Source: an uncultured Saprospiraceae bacterium
Lineage (GTDB): Bacteria > Bacteroidota > Bacteroidia > Chitinophagales > Saprospiraceae
Assembly (NCBI GenBank): GCA_937926205.1
Contig: CALEYL010000037.1
Location: 1 to 44,205, forward strand
Length of the DNA stretch: 44,205 nt
Direction: 5' to 3'
Shown here: in pieces, positions 1 to 8,965 of the stretch
How the letters are laid out: each line of letters opens with the position of its first letter
How positions within the stretch are numbered: position 1 is the first letter of the stretch
Notes under the pieces: generated by a model
Database searches by the model: none
The model's input: only the letters and a program-made list of their open reading frames with translations
What the model was told of the DNA's origin: nothing
Position numbers and translations under genes: made by a program

Positions 1-69
1 CATTTCCTTTTTGGCTCCAAATATACGTTCTTTGAGTTGTGTATAAACCGTAGCTTCGGCAGACAGGCT

Positions 70-166
70 GTCCAACACCGCTCAACCGTCAGCGAGGGGC
101 ATTAGGATTAGGAGTTTACCTGAACCGAGGATGCCCCCGTCAGCAGTTAAGCCCTAAATGTTGTGC
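70..166 (-). repeat. attC-like imperfect inverted repeat
   Basis: On the minus strand this starts inside the end of the neighbouring gene and runs on past its stop codon. It pairs GCTCAAC (80-86) with GTTAAGC (146-152), 6 of 7, and GGGGCAT (96-102) with ATGCCCC (131-137), 7 of 7. Between the boxes lie unpaired 8-9 nt spacers that share the direct repeat CGTCAGC, and the terminal loop is 28 nt (103-130). The outer boxes fit the integron consensus RYYYAAC...GTTRRRY. A weaker outer pair, GTCCAAC (70-76) with GTTGTGC (160-166), extends the stem. Box, spacer, box and loop is the layout of an integron attC site, but no integrase is in view, so the identity is inferred. Confidence 0.4.
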
Positions 167-882
167 TCAGTTTTTATTTTTTTAAATATCCAAATTCCAA
201 TAGCAATCCGAACTAATGGTTGTAGATAGGAATAAATCCATTCATAAGCCCAATTTACAGGTTTATTCAAAGAAGTAATTCCCAGATAATATCTTATAAA
301 AGAACAAAGGCTGAGTATTCCAATGAATAAAAGTGAAGCACCTATCCATTTTCCAAGTCCATTTTCCTTAATGAGTGCGGTACCATATATCAGCGAACCA
401 AACCCAAAACCATAAATAACAAGGAAATACTTGCTATCGGAAATTCCGTTTGCAGCATTAATCAATGATTTGAACATACTTTTGGTAATCTCACTTTCAG
501 CATTGACATAGTTAGGTCTCCATATTTGATTTAAGGTGTCTATTAATAAGGATTGTTGAGACATTTCAGTATAGGCCCAAACCAATAAGAATAAACTCCC
601 AACTATCATTTGCATAGGATATTTTCTTAAAAGAAAGTATACGATTCCTAAACTTGCAATGATATTTACCTGAGGATGGATAAATAATATCCAAAGTTTA
701 GTCAAATACAGACTGTTCTCAAAAAGTAAAGCTTGAGATTCAAAATCTGAAGCTGCTGGATTTGGTAGAAATATCAATAAACTGGTCGTTATCGCTCCAA
801 GAATCGAACAAATTCCAGCAAGTATTAGAAAAGGTTTATAATTTGCTTTATTCATTTTCTTTTTTAATTCAAAATTGAGCAC
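154..882 (-). CDS. Polytopic membrane protein, AT-rich, cassette-like
   Basis: I do not recognise the family. The 242-residue product is very hydrophobic, with about six membrane segments (near residues 18-38, 58-82, 90-108, 150-170, 178-196 and 222-236) and no catalytic motif I can identify. The longest reading uses GTG at 882; an ATG at residue 10 (855) is an equally good start. Base composition is clearly more AT-rich than the flanking permease gene. The reading frame is framed by a perfect 10-bp inverted repeat, GTTGTGCTCA (160-169) and TGAGCACAAC (876-885), and an attC-like dyad begins right at its stop codon. This suggests a mobile single-gene cassette. An ATG on the same strand at 3-1 may open a following gene outside the window. 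Confidence 0.7.
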   Translation of the reverse strand: MLNFELKKKMNKANYKPFLILAGICSILGAITTSLLIFLPNPAASDFESQALLFENSLYLTKLWILFIHPQVNIIASLGIVYFLLRKYPMQMIVGSLFLLVWAYTEMSQQSLLIDTLNQIWRPNYVNAESEITKSMFKSLINAANGISDSKYFLVIYGFGFGSLIYGTALIKENGLGKWIGASLLFIGILSLCSFIRYYLGITSLNKPVNWAYEWIYSYLQPLVRIAIGIWIFKKIKTEHNI

Positions 883-885
883 AAC
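876..885. repeat. 10-bp inverted repeat bounding the AT-rich gene
   Basis: TGAGCACAAC here is the exact reverse complement of GTTGTGCTCA at 160-169. The two copies sit at the start and the end of the AT-rich membrane-protein gene and probably mark the edges of the inserted segment. On the minus strand GTTGTGC is close to, but not a full match for, the GTTRRRY core of an integron site. Confidence 0.55.
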
Positions 886-917
886 GGCTGTTATAAGAGC
901 AGTGCGGATAAATAGCT

Positions 918-1056
918 ACTCTGCTGGCGCCAGGCTTGGTAACTGAGCTGGCGACTGAACTGGCGACTGAGCGTAGCCGAAGTCAAGTCGAAATCTCCGC
1001 GCTGGCGCGAGGCTCGGTAACTGAGCGACGCCGAAGTTCTGCCTCGTGCCCCAAAC
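918..1056. repeat. Dispersed GC-rich palindromic repeat, copy 1
   Basis: This lies just past the stop codon of the first FtsX permease. It contains TGGCGCGAGGC and GGTAACTGAGC blocks, a gactgagcgtag(c/t)cgaagtc block (complement: a TTCGACTACGCTCAGTC-like core) and a terminal GCCTCGTG. The CGAGGC and GCCTCG parts can pair into a stem. Related copies occur after the other three permease genes in this window. The placement suggests a degenerate 3' end or terminator element, or a REP-like mobile repeat. Confidence 0.6.
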
Positions 1057-1057
1057 C

Positions 1058-3517
1058 TCACTCACTCCTCAAACTCCGCACCGGATTCGCCAACGCCGCC
1101 TTAATGCTCTGAAAACTCACCGTCAGGAATGCAATGACGATTGCCGTCAAACCAGCCAGGGCAAACATCCACCAGCGGATTTCAATGCGGTAAGCGAAGT
1201 CGGCCAGCCACTTTTGCATCAGCCACCAGGCAAGGGGGCAGGCGATCAAAATGGCCACAACGACCAATTTCAGGAAATCTTTGGCCAGCAAACTCGTAAT
1301 GCCCGCCACACTGGCGCCCAGGACTTTGCGAATGCCGATTTCTTTGGTGCGCTGCTCCGTCGTGAAAGCCGCCAGTCCGAACAAACCCAGACAGGAAACC
1401 AGGATCGACAGGATGCCGAATATGCCTGCAATTTTCCCGATACGCCGCTCGGCATCGTACATGCGCGCAAAAGCGTCGTCGAGGAACCGATAACTAAAGG
1501 CCTGCTCGGGCGCCATGGCCTTCCATTGTTTCTCTAAAGCAGCAATCACCGCTGCCGTTTCATTGCCCTGATAGCGGAACGAAATCAGGCCCCGGGAATT
1601 CCCCAACTGAAGACACAATGCGCCAATGTTGTCGCGCAGGCTGGACCAGTGAAAATCTTTGACCACGCCGATGATGTGCAGTTCGGTAAAATCTTCCGGC
1701 TTGGGCGCCCCGTCAAAATTGCGGTTCGGAACATAAATTTTCTGGCCAATCGGATCTGCAAAACCCATTTGTTTTGCGGCCGTTTCATTGACGATGATCC
1801 CGGTGCTGTCGGTAAGCCGGGCGGGGTCGAAAGAGCGGCCCTGAGCCATCTCAAGCCCCAGCGTTGCCAAATAATCGTTGTCTACCCGCCACCATTGCAT
1901 GCTGATCGAATTGTCTTTGTCGATGGAAGGGGTTTTGGAAAAAGTGTTGTCAGACCGACTCGACGGAACCGGCAGGTAGCCCGAAACGGTCGCGCTTTCG
2001 ATGGCCGGATTCCGAAGCATTTCTTCTTTGAAAGTATAGATTTTGTCCTTCAGTCCGTACGCGTCGTCCAGGATAATGACCTGGCTTTTATTGAAGCCTA
2101 GTTTTTTGTTCTGAATATAATTCAACTGATTAAATACCAACACCGTAGCGATAATGAGCGCAACAGAAACCGCAAACTGAAAAACCACGAGCACGCTGCG
2201 GAAACGGCTTCCGCTGCCCATGCCGGCAGCCTGGCCTTTCAGTACCCGGATGGACTCGAATGCCGACAGGAAAAACGCGGGATAACTGCCTGCCAGCAAC
2301 CCCGTCACCACCGTACCACTCGCTAAAGCGCCCCAAAAAACAGGCGAACTCCAGGGGATACTCAGGGCTTCACGGCCGGTTAACTCCCGGTACCACGGCA
2401 TGGCCAATGCGGCAAAAAGCGTCGCCAAAAGCACCGCAATGCCCGAAATGACGATCGACTCGCTTAAAAACTGTCCGATTAAAGCACTCCGATGGCCGCC
2501 CAGCACTTTGCGCATCCCGACTTCTTTGGCGCGTCCGGCAGAACGTGCTGTCGCCAGATTCATAAAATTAATGCAGGCGATGAGCAGGATAAAAGCAGCG
2601 ATGGCGCTGAAAATCCAGACGTAGCGGATGCTGCCGTTGGGTTGAAGTTCGGCTGTCAGGTCAGAATGCAGGTGAATGTCTTCGAGGTTCTGAAGGTAGT
2701 AGCGGGCATACTGGCCTGTTTTTGCCATTTCTTCAACCGTGGTGCCCAGCACCTGCTGTAAGGTAATCTCCAGTTTTTTGGCTGCCAGCTGGTCGAATTT
2801 TTTGCTGAAAGCAGCGCGATTGGTGCCTTTCCGGAGTAAAAAGTAGGTCTGAAAATTGTTGTTGGTCGCCCAAAACGGCGGATCGCCTTTGATTTCTTCA
2901 TTGCCGTTCATCGACAGCAGCAAATCTGCCTGGAAGTGGGTGTTTTGTGGCATGTCTTCAAATACCGCCGTTACCTGCCAGCGATCTTCGTTCTCCAAAA
3001 CGAGGGTTTGCCCCATCGCCATTTGGGGAGAAGAAAAGTATTTCTCTGCCCGGCTTTTCGAAATGGCAACTGTTTTTGGCTGCACCAGACATCGGACCGG
3101 ATCGCCTTCCAGTACTTTCAGCGGAAACAATTCAAAAAAACTGCTGTCCACGGTCAGCACGTGCTCTTCCCGGAAATTTTGCTGGATCTCGCCATCGCGT
3201 TTCACCAAAAACGAGCCATAATCCCGGAAACGGCACCAGTTCTGAATTTCCGGCAATTCCCTGGTCGCATCCGGGCCCATAATGGAGCCGACTACAGCAA
3301 GTTGATAGTGGTTGCCGCCGAACTGAATCTCCGCTGCCGGGCGAACAATCCTTTCAACCTGAGGATTCCAGCGGTCGTAGCTCAATTCATAGCTGACGTA
3401 AAGGACAATGAGCAGGCAGGCCGCCACACCGATTGCCAAACCGGTAATGTTCAGGCCTGTGTACAAAGGCTTTTTGCGCAATTGGCGCAGCGCGATGATC
3501 CAGTAATTTTGTAGCAT
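1058..3517 (-). CDS. FtsX/MacB-type ABC transporter permease (copy 1)
   Basis: An inner-membrane permease of the MacB/FtsX family, 819 residues, in the two-module form common in Bacteroidota. Membrane segment 1 is at about 24-46, followed by a large periplasmic MacB_PCD domain, three segments at about 300-420, a further segment near 445-468, a second periplasmic domain, and a C-terminal FtsX core with three segments (about 700-815). The conserved EIGIRKVLGAS coupling motif and the C-terminal NPVRSLRSE are present. It has no ATPase domain and no ATP-binding gene lies nearby, so it must work with one encoded elsewhere. The substrate is unknown; the family exports peptides, lipids or antimicrobials or transmits mechanical signals. 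It is the last gene of a three-permease run. Its final 105 residues are nearly identical to those of copy 3 although the rest diverges. Confidence 0.93.
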   Translation of the reverse strand: MLQNYWIIALRQLRKKPLYTGLNITGLAIGVAACLLIVLYVSYELSYDRWNPQVERIVRPAAEIQFGGNHYQLAVVGSIMGPDATRELPEIQNWCRFRDYGSFLVKRDGEIQQNFREEHVLTVDSSFFELFPLKVLEGDPVRCLVQPKTVAISKSRAEKYFSSPQMAMGQTLVLENEDRWQVTAVFEDMPQNTHFQADLLLSMNGNEEIKGDPPFWATNNNFQTYFLLRKGTNRAAFSKKFDQLAAKKLEITLQQVLGTTVEEMAKTGQYARYYLQNLEDIHLHSDLTAELQPNGSIRYVWIFSAIAAFILLIACINFMNLATARSAGRAKEVGMRKVLGGHRSALIGQFLSESIVISGIAVLLATLFAALAMPWYRELTGREALSIPWSSPVFWGALASGTVVTGLLAGSYPAFFLSAFESIRVLKGQAAGMGSGSRFRSVLVVFQFAVSVALIIATVLVFNQLNYIQNKKLGFNKSQVIILDDAYGLKDKIYTFKEEMLRNPAIESATVSGYLPVPSSRSDNTFSKTPSIDKDNSISMQWWRVDNDYLATLGLEMAQGRSFDPARLTDSTGIIVNETAAKQMGFADPIGQKIYVPNRNFDGAPKPEDFTELHIIGVVKDFHWSSLRDNIGALCLQLGNSRGLISFRYQGNETAAVIAALEKQWKAMAPEQAFSYRFLDDAFARMYDAERRIGKIAGIFGILSILVSCLGLFGLAAFTTEQRTKEIGIRKVLGASVAGITSLLAKDFLKLVVVAILIACPLAWWLMQKWLADFAYRIEIRWWMFALAGLTAIVIAFLTVSFQSIKAALANPVRSLRSE

Positions 3518-3574
3518 GGTCGGGTGTATGTTTTTGTTGAGTATTTGATGATTCGAGTATTTGAGTATTTGAAT

Positions 3575-3761
3575 ACTACTTGCTGGCGCGAGTCTCGGTA
3601 ACTGAGCTGGCGACTGAGCTGGCGACTGAGCGTAGTCGAAGTCAAGTCGAAGTCAAGTCGAAGTTCCGGCCTCGTGTCTACTATTTAAGAAGCTCCGGCC
3701 TCGTCCCTTGCTGGCGCGAGGCTCCGCCTCGTGTCTACTATTTAAGAAGCTCTGCTTCTTC
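3575..3761. repeat. Dispersed GC-rich palindromic repeat, copy 2
   Basis: The longest copy of the repeat between permease genes. It has two TGGCGCGAG starts, the GGTAACTGAGC block, tandem ctggcgactgag units and tandem aagtcaagtcg units. It also carries two copies of a TCTACTATTTAAGAAGCTC block with GCCTCG/CGAGGC pairing. Just 5' (3535-3580) is a low-complexity gagtatttga tract. It fills the 244-bp gap between permease copies 1 and 2, and I see no promoter in it. Confidence 0.6.
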
Positions 3762-6191
3762 TCACTCACTCCTCAAATTCTTCGCCGGATTCGCTGCCGC
3801 AGCCCGCAAAGTTTGCAGGCCAACCGTAATCAGCCCCAGCGCAATCAGTCCGGCGGCACTTCCCAAGAGCAACCCCGGCCCAACTTCAATCCGATAAGCG
3901 AATTGCTGCAGCATCGCATTTGCTGCCATATAAGCAAGCGGCAATGCAAGACACACCGCGATTCCCAATAAGAAAAAGAAGCTCCGCGATAACAACAAGG
4001 CAAGATCTGCCGCCGATGCGCCAATGACCTTGCGGATGCTGATCTCCTTAGACCGGGTTTCCACGCTAAAGGTTACAATACCCAACAATCCAAGGCAGGC
4101 AACGGAAATGGATATCAGGGCAAAAAAGATGAGCATCCCCGTTGTTTTACGCATTTCATCGTAACAATTGCTCAGTTTTTGATCCACAAAATCGTACCGC
4201 ATCGGGTGTATCGGGTCAAATTTTTTCCAAATGCCTTCCATCGAAGCCAGCACCCCGGACGGGTTTCCGGGAACAAGCCGAACATCAAGCTGATAGAAGT
4301 TTTGAGGCGCGTACAGCAACAGCAGCGGTCCAATGGCATAAGTAAAAGGCCGGAAGTGGTAATTCTTAAGCACCCCCTGAACAACAACCTGTGTGGAATC
4401 ATTGAGCCACAGTGCTTTACCGAGTGCTTCCTGTGGAGAACCCAGCGCAAAAAACTCGAGCGCCTTTTCATTCAGAATGACGTATTGTTCGCGTTCCGGA
4501 TTGGCATCGGCAGGAATGTTTTTTCCTGTCAGCAGGGTGAGCCCATGGTTGGGGATGTAATTCTGATCGACATAAAAGCAGCGAACGGGTATCGGATCAG
4601 CATCCCGCGTTTTCCGGACATCCACCGAAAAATCTTCCCAGGTTCCGATGGTATGCGACGAAGCCGATACCCTGACGACCCGGGAGTCCCGTCCAAGTTC
4701 TTCTGCCAGTGCCCGGTAGTCGACCTCTCCTAAACGGACATTCACAATGTTTTCCTTATCGAAGCCATAATTGGCCTCAGTGGCATAGTTGAGTTGTTTC
4801 CACATCGCCGCAACAACGATGAGAAAAACGAGGGATAGTGAAAATTGCGTCACGATTAATGCTTTACGCAAATTAACCCTGGAGAAAAGGCGAATCCCAG
4901 ACAAATCGCGCAGAGCAGCATCCGGTTTGAACCGGGCCAGATAAGTGGCGGGCAACCAGCCGGAAACCAAACCAACGACAAGGGTAAATATGCCAAAAGT
5001 CAGGTAGGTTTTCCAGTCTTCCAGAAGCGGGCTGTACAACTCCGAATCCGCATCAGGCACCAGGCCCGACAGGAGCTTAATGAGTGGCATGCGCAAAAAC
5101 CAGGCAACGCCCATCGCCAGCACGGCCGTCACTACGGCCTCCGTGAGAAACTGGCGAACCAGTTCATAGCGTTTGGCGCCCATCACCTTACGAACGCCGA
5201 CTTCTTTGGCGCGCACCAGCGAGCGGGCGATGGTCAGGTTGGCATAATTCAGGCAGGGAAAAATCATCAGCAGAACCACAAACCCCATCAGTCCCCAGAC
5301 CACAAATTCCGGCATGGAACGCTCCATGGTTTGGCTCAGGTTTTCTGAAGCGGGGGTAATGTTCATCAGATTTTGCGGGTGAAAACGGTAACCGGCATCA
5401 CGGCTTTCCAAGACCAGCCCTTTGTAATTTTTCTCAGCAATTTCATTCAGGACCGTTGTCAGGTCGTCCGCTGTTTTACCCGGGCTCAACAACGCATACG
5501 TATACGTGCGGTAGTAATTCAACCAGTCTGTACTCACGATTTGATCGGCTTCATCGGCTTGCAGGCCTTTTTCAATGGAAAGCATGGTGGCTGCCGAAGC
5601 GAGTCCATCCAGCCGCATGTGGGTTTTCTTGTCTATTTTTTTCAGAACCCCGGTAATTTTAAACTGCCCATAATGCCTGATATCCAGGATTTTATTCATG
5701 GCCTGTTCGGTTCCGCCGAAAAACCGGATCGCTGTTTCATGGCTGAGCACCATGGAAAATGGCTCGGTGAGTGCATCTCCTTTGCTTCCTGCTTCCAGTT
5801 CAAATCCAAAAACTTTAAAAAATGCAGGGTCGGCATAAAAGCTTTGAATGGGTAAGGTGTTTCCGCCTGCAACCCCGTCGCCGGATGGGCCAAAACTCAG
5901 TCGGGTGACCTCTTCCGTCACGGCGTAATCGTCGCGCAACGCCGTACCAACGGGAAATGGACTCGAAGCATATTTTTCAATGCCGCCTTCTTTTCGAATG
6001 GCATCTGTAATGATGCGGAAAGTGCGTTCAGGAGCCGGATGAAATTGATCATAACCATATTGGTTGCGAATCACGGTAATGATGAGCAAAGCAGCGCTCA
6101 TACTCAGCGCCAGCCCAATGACATTGATCGTGGAGAAAAACTTGTATTTGCGCAGGTTACGCCAGGCAATTTTGATGTCATTCCGTAACAT
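3762..6191 (-). CDS. FtsX/MacB-type ABC transporter permease (copy 2)
   Basis: An 809-residue inner-membrane permease with the same layout as its neighbours: an N-terminal membrane segment (about 20-42), a MacB_PCD periplasmic domain, three central segments, a second periplasmic domain, and a C-terminal FtsX core with an EISIRKVIGAS motif ending in NPAKNLRSE. It is the most divergent of the three tandem copies and has its own C-terminal sequence. There is no ATPase partner in the window. It lies 155 bp after copy 3 and 244 bp before copy 1 on the same strand. Neither gap shows a sigma-54 element, so it is probably co-transcribed from the promoter upstream of copy 3. The substrate is unknown. 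Confidence 0.93.
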   Translation of the reverse strand: MLRNDIKIAWRNLRKYKFFSTINVIGLALSMSAALLIITVIRNQYGYDQFHPAPERTFRIITDAIRKEGGIEKYASSPFPVGTALRDDYAVTEEVTRLSFGPSGDGVAGGNTLPIQSFYADPAFFKVFGFELEAGSKGDALTEPFSMVLSHETAIRFFGGTEQAMNKILDIRHYGQFKITGVLKKIDKKTHMRLDGLASAATMLSIEKGLQADEADQIVSTDWLNYYRTYTYALLSPGKTADDLTTVLNEIAEKNYKGLVLESRDAGYRFHPQNLMNITPASENLSQTMERSMPEFVVWGLMGFVVLLMIFPCLNYANLTIARSLVRAKEVGVRKVMGAKRYELVRQFLTEAVVTAVLAMGVAWFLRMPLIKLLSGLVPDADSELYSPLLEDWKTYLTFGIFTLVVGLVSGWLPATYLARFKPDAALRDLSGIRLFSRVNLRKALIVTQFSLSLVFLIVVAAMWKQLNYATEANYGFDKENIVNVRLGEVDYRALAEELGRDSRVVRVSASSHTIGTWEDFSVDVRKTRDADPIPVRCFYVDQNYIPNHGLTLLTGKNIPADANPEREQYVILNEKALEFFALGSPQEALGKALWLNDSTQVVVQGVLKNYHFRPFTYAIGPLLLLYAPQNFYQLDVRLVPGNPSGVLASMEGIWKKFDPIHPMRYDFVDQKLSNCYDEMRKTTGMLIFFALISISVACLGLLGIVTFSVETRSKEISIRKVIGASAADLALLLSRSFFFLLGIAVCLALPLAYMAANAMLQQFAYRIEVGPGLLLGSAAGLIALGLITVGLQTLRAAAANPAKNLRSE

Positions 6192-6267
6192 GTCTTATGA
6201 TTTTTATTATCCTTCCTGATTTTTTTTCTTGGACTGGTTTTCGGGACTATCAGGTTACAATTCCCCT

Positions 6268-6346
6268 TACTGGCGCGAGGTTCGGTAACTGAGCGACGTC
6301 GAAGTTCCGCCTCATACCTGCTATTTAAGAGGCTCCGGCCTCGTGG
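6268..6346. repeat. Dispersed GC-rich palindromic repeat, copy 3
   Basis: This has the same blocks as the copies after the other permeases: TGGCGCGAGG, GGTAACTGAGCGACG, a CCGCCTC block, CTATTTAAGAGGCTC and GGCCTCGTG. It ends directly at the stop codon of permease copy 3, in the gap between copies 2 and 3. Confidence 0.55.
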
Positions 6347-8800
6347 CTACTCACTCCTCAAACTATTCACCGGATTGCTCAGCGCCGCCCGTATGCTTTG
6401 AAAACTGACCGTCAGAAAAGCAATGGCAATCGCTGTCAAACCCGCCAGCGCAAACATCCACCACTCTATTTTGGCGCTGTACGCAAAATTGGCCAGCCAC
6501 TTTTGCATCAGCCACCAGGCAATGGGGCTGGCAATAACGATGGCCACAACGACCAGCTTCAGAAAATCCCTGGCCAGCAGACTGGTGATGCCGGCCACAC
6601 TGGCGCCCAATACCTTGCGGATGCCGATTTCTTTGGTGCGCTGTTCGGCAGCAAAGGCAGCCAAACCGAACAAACCCAGACAGGAAATCAGAATGGCAAG
6701 GCCGGTAAAACTGCCGATCAGTGTGGCCATTTGCCGGTCGTCTTTATAGGTTTTGTTAAAATCCTCATCCAGAAAAGTGTATTCAAATGGCTCACCGGGC
6801 ACATAGCGGTTCCAGATCTGTTCAACGGTGCTCAGGAGCGCCGGCAGGTCTTCCGTATCTGCCCGGGCCATCAGGTATTGGTGCCCGGAAGTGCTGGCAT
6901 TCAACTGAAAGCCGTAAGGATCGATGGACTCATGCAGGTTTTCAAAATGAAAATCCTTCACCACCCCAACGATGTCGTAGCGGTAAGTCGTATCGTTCCA
7001 GAAAAACTGTACTTGCTGGCCAATGGCTTCCTGTGGAGAACTAAAACCGATTTTTCGAATGGCCGATTCGTTCAACACGATGCGGGACGCCGTATCGGCA
7101 GGAAATTCAGCCGAAAACAAGCGCCCAGCAGCCAATTTAAGGTCAAGTGTCTTCAAAAAATCATAATCGACCCAGTTCATCCGGGTAATGACACTTTGAT
7201 CCACCATTTGGCCTTCCCGGAAAAGCCCCATATCCGAAAGATTGACAAGGCCTGGGTAATAGATGGAAGCGCCTACGGATGCGATGCGGCTGTCGCGTCG
7301 AAGTTCGTTGCGCAAGGTTTCATACGCCGCCACAGCCGTCTTGCTTTGCAGGGGCAGGATAATTTGCTGCTCTTTTTGAAAACCAAGGTCTTTGGATTGC
7401 AGATAATCCATCTGATTTTGAATGACTAAGGAAGCCAGAATCAAACCTGCAGAAATCACAAACTGGAAAACCACCAGGCCTTTGCGCAAAGCCACCGCAG
7501 AAAGATTGTTGACAAACCGGCCTTTTAACACCGCAATCGGCCGGAAAGCTGACAGGTAAAAAGCCGGATAAATGCCCGCAAACAAACCGGTGAGTACCGC
7601 CAGAATCAGAAAAGCGCCAATCAGCATTGGCTGAGCCATAGTCAACTGCCGCTCTGTCAGCACATTGAATGCCGGCAAAGCGGCCCTTGTTAGCCCCAAT
7701 GCCATTGCAAACGAAGCCATGGCAAGCAACATGGATTCGCCGAGAAACTGGCTGACCAGACTCGACTTTGAAGCACCAACCGCTTTGCGGATGCCAACTT
7801 CGGCTGCCCGTTTGGCAGAACGCGCCGTGGCTAAATTCATAAAATTGACACAGGCAATGAGCAGGGTAAATAAGGCGACAGAGCCCAGAATGTAAAGGTA
7901 AGTCACGCTACCGCCCGAACCGTTGGCTTCAGACAGGTGCACCTCTGTAACGGGCGTCAGAAATTGTTTTTTATCAAACCCGCGGCTTTGCAGGTCTTTG
8001 GACATGTATTTTTCCACAAAAGCCGGAAGTTTCGCCTCCAGCGCTTTCCCATCCGCATTGGGGTTCAACAGCAGATAAGTGGAAAACATATTGTTCGATG
8101 CCAGGTCGTTGTTCCGTTTCAAAAAGTCGCCCAAAGCGCCGGAATACATCGACATAAAATAGCGGCCGTCCAGATGACTTGGCGCTGCCGGTTGGCGAAA
8201 TACGCCGGTGACCCGGAAATCGAGATCACCCTCTTCAAACCAGGCATTGCTGAGACGGACAGTGCGGCCATAAGCAGATTCGCCGTCAAATAACTTCCCC
8301 GCCAGTTCTTCCGAAATGACCACCGACTGCGGTTCTTTCAGCGCTTCAGTCGGGCTGCCTTCCAAAAAGGTGTAATCGAACAATTCAAAATAGCTGGAAT
8401 CGGCAAAATAGCCTTTACGCTCGTAAAAAGCCTTCCGGATGACGCCGTTTTCCAGAGAACGCACGAGGGTTTTACTTTGGTCAAATCCGGTGAGCAGCCG
8501 CGTTGTTTTTTCCACTTCCCCAAATTCCTGCTTCAGGGCTGCTGCCAGCGGCGCCGGGGTATTGAAGGTGGCGTTTTCATCACCACTCTCCTCATTTTCC
8601 AAACGAATGAAGGTCGTGCCCACGGCATACAAATCGCCGGCCCGCCGGTGGTAACGGTCGTAGTGAGTTTCTTCATAAATGTACAGGGCTACCAACATGC
8701 AGCAGGCAAGTCCAACAGACAAACCAAGCATGTTGATGGCAGACGTGCCTTTTGACTTCCACAGACTGCGCAAGGCAATTTTGAAATGGTTTCGGTACAT
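6347..8800 (-). CDS. FtsX/MacB-type ABC transporter permease (copy 3, first of operon)
   Basis: An 817-residue inner-membrane permease of the MacB/FtsX family: a membrane segment near 20-42, a large periplasmic domain, three segments at about 300-430, a second periplasmic domain and a C-terminal three-segment FtsX core with EIGIRKVLGAS, ending NPVNSLRSE. It is the first gene of the three-permease run. A sigma-54 promoter lies 59-73 bp upstream of its start and a pair of enhancer-like palindromes lies further out, so expression is probably driven by an NtrC-type activator. The last 105 residues differ from copy 1 at only about 15 positions, which suggests recent duplication or gene conversion of the 3' end. 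The substrate is unknown. Confidence 0.94.
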   Translation of the reverse strand: MYRNHFKIALRSLWKSKGTSAINMLGLSVGLACCMLVALYIYEETHYDRYHRRAGDLYAVGTTFIRLENEESGDENATFNTPAPLAAALKQEFGEVEKTTRLLTGFDQSKTLVRSLENGVIRKAFYERKGYFADSSYFELFDYTFLEGSPTEALKEPQSVVISEELAGKLFDGESAYGRTVRLSNAWFEEGDLDFRVTGVFRQPAAPSHLDGRYFMSMYSGALGDFLKRNNDLASNNMFSTYLLLNPNADGKALEAKLPAFVEKYMSKDLQSRGFDKKQFLTPVTEVHLSEANGSGGSVTYLYILGSVALFTLLIACVNFMNLATARSAKRAAEVGIRKAVGASKSSLVSQFLGESMLLAMASFAMALGLTRAALPAFNVLTERQLTMAQPMLIGAFLILAVLTGLFAGIYPAFYLSAFRPIAVLKGRFVNNLSAVALRKGLVVFQFVISAGLILASLVIQNQMDYLQSKDLGFQKEQQIILPLQSKTAVAAYETLRNELRRDSRIASVGASIYYPGLVNLSDMGLFREGQMVDQSVITRMNWVDYDFLKTLDLKLAAGRLFSAEFPADTASRIVLNESAIRKIGFSSPQEAIGQQVQFFWNDTTYRYDIVGVVKDFHFENLHESIDPYGFQLNASTSGHQYLMARADTEDLPALLSTVEQIWNRYVPGEPFEYTFLDEDFNKTYKDDRQMATLIGSFTGLAILISCLGLFGLAAFAAEQRTKEIGIRKVLGASVAGITSLLARDFLKLVVVAIVIASPIAWWLMQKWLANFAYSAKIEWWMFALAGLTAIAIAFLTVSFQSIRAALSNPVNSLRSE

Positions 8801-8858
8801 AGAAGAGTGTTTGTCGGTGATTTCTTACGAGCAAAGCGCTTCGTCAAAGAAAAAGTAG

Positions 8859-8873
8859 CGCAATCCGCATGCC
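8859..8873 (-). promoter_or_regulatory. Sigma-54 (-24/-12) promoter of the three-permease operon
   Basis: The minus strand reads TGGCAT-N5-TTGCG, with GG at 8873-8872 and GC at 8861-8860. That is exactly the GG-N10-GC spacing required by RpoN. The predicted transcript starts near 8848, leaving a leader of about 48 nt before permease copy 3. The fit is strengthened by a second copy of the arrangement upstream of the fourth permease. Confidence 0.75.
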
Positions 8874-8928
8874 ATGAATACAACTTGTTAATAATAAGCG
8901 ATTTATAGCAATTTAACCAAACTCCAGG

Positions 8929-8965
8929 CGTCCGATTCCGGACAAAAAGCGTGCGCAGGCGAACA
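8929..8965 (-). promoter_or_regulatory. Tandem enhancer palindromes for a sigma-54 activator
   Basis: Two 16-bp dyads: CGTCCGATTCCGGACA (8929-8944) and the less perfect CGTGCGCAGGCGAACA (8950-8965), offset by 21 bp, or two helical turns. The perfect one is centred about 76 bp upstream of the -12 element. The same pair at the same distance lies upstream of the fourth permease gene. Its position and symmetry are those of an NtrC-family activator binding site. The activator itself is not in the window. Confidence 0.72.

Noticed and set aside
1046..1537. A plus-strand gene opposite the first permease, and many similar antisense frames
   Set aside because: They lie inside well-supported genes, have no protein-like features and reflect codon bias of the real gene.
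6192..6267. A separate sigma-54 promoter for permease copy 2
   Set aside because: A GGACTGGTTTTCGGGAC segment faintly resembles the enhancer dyad, but there is no GG-N10-GC element.
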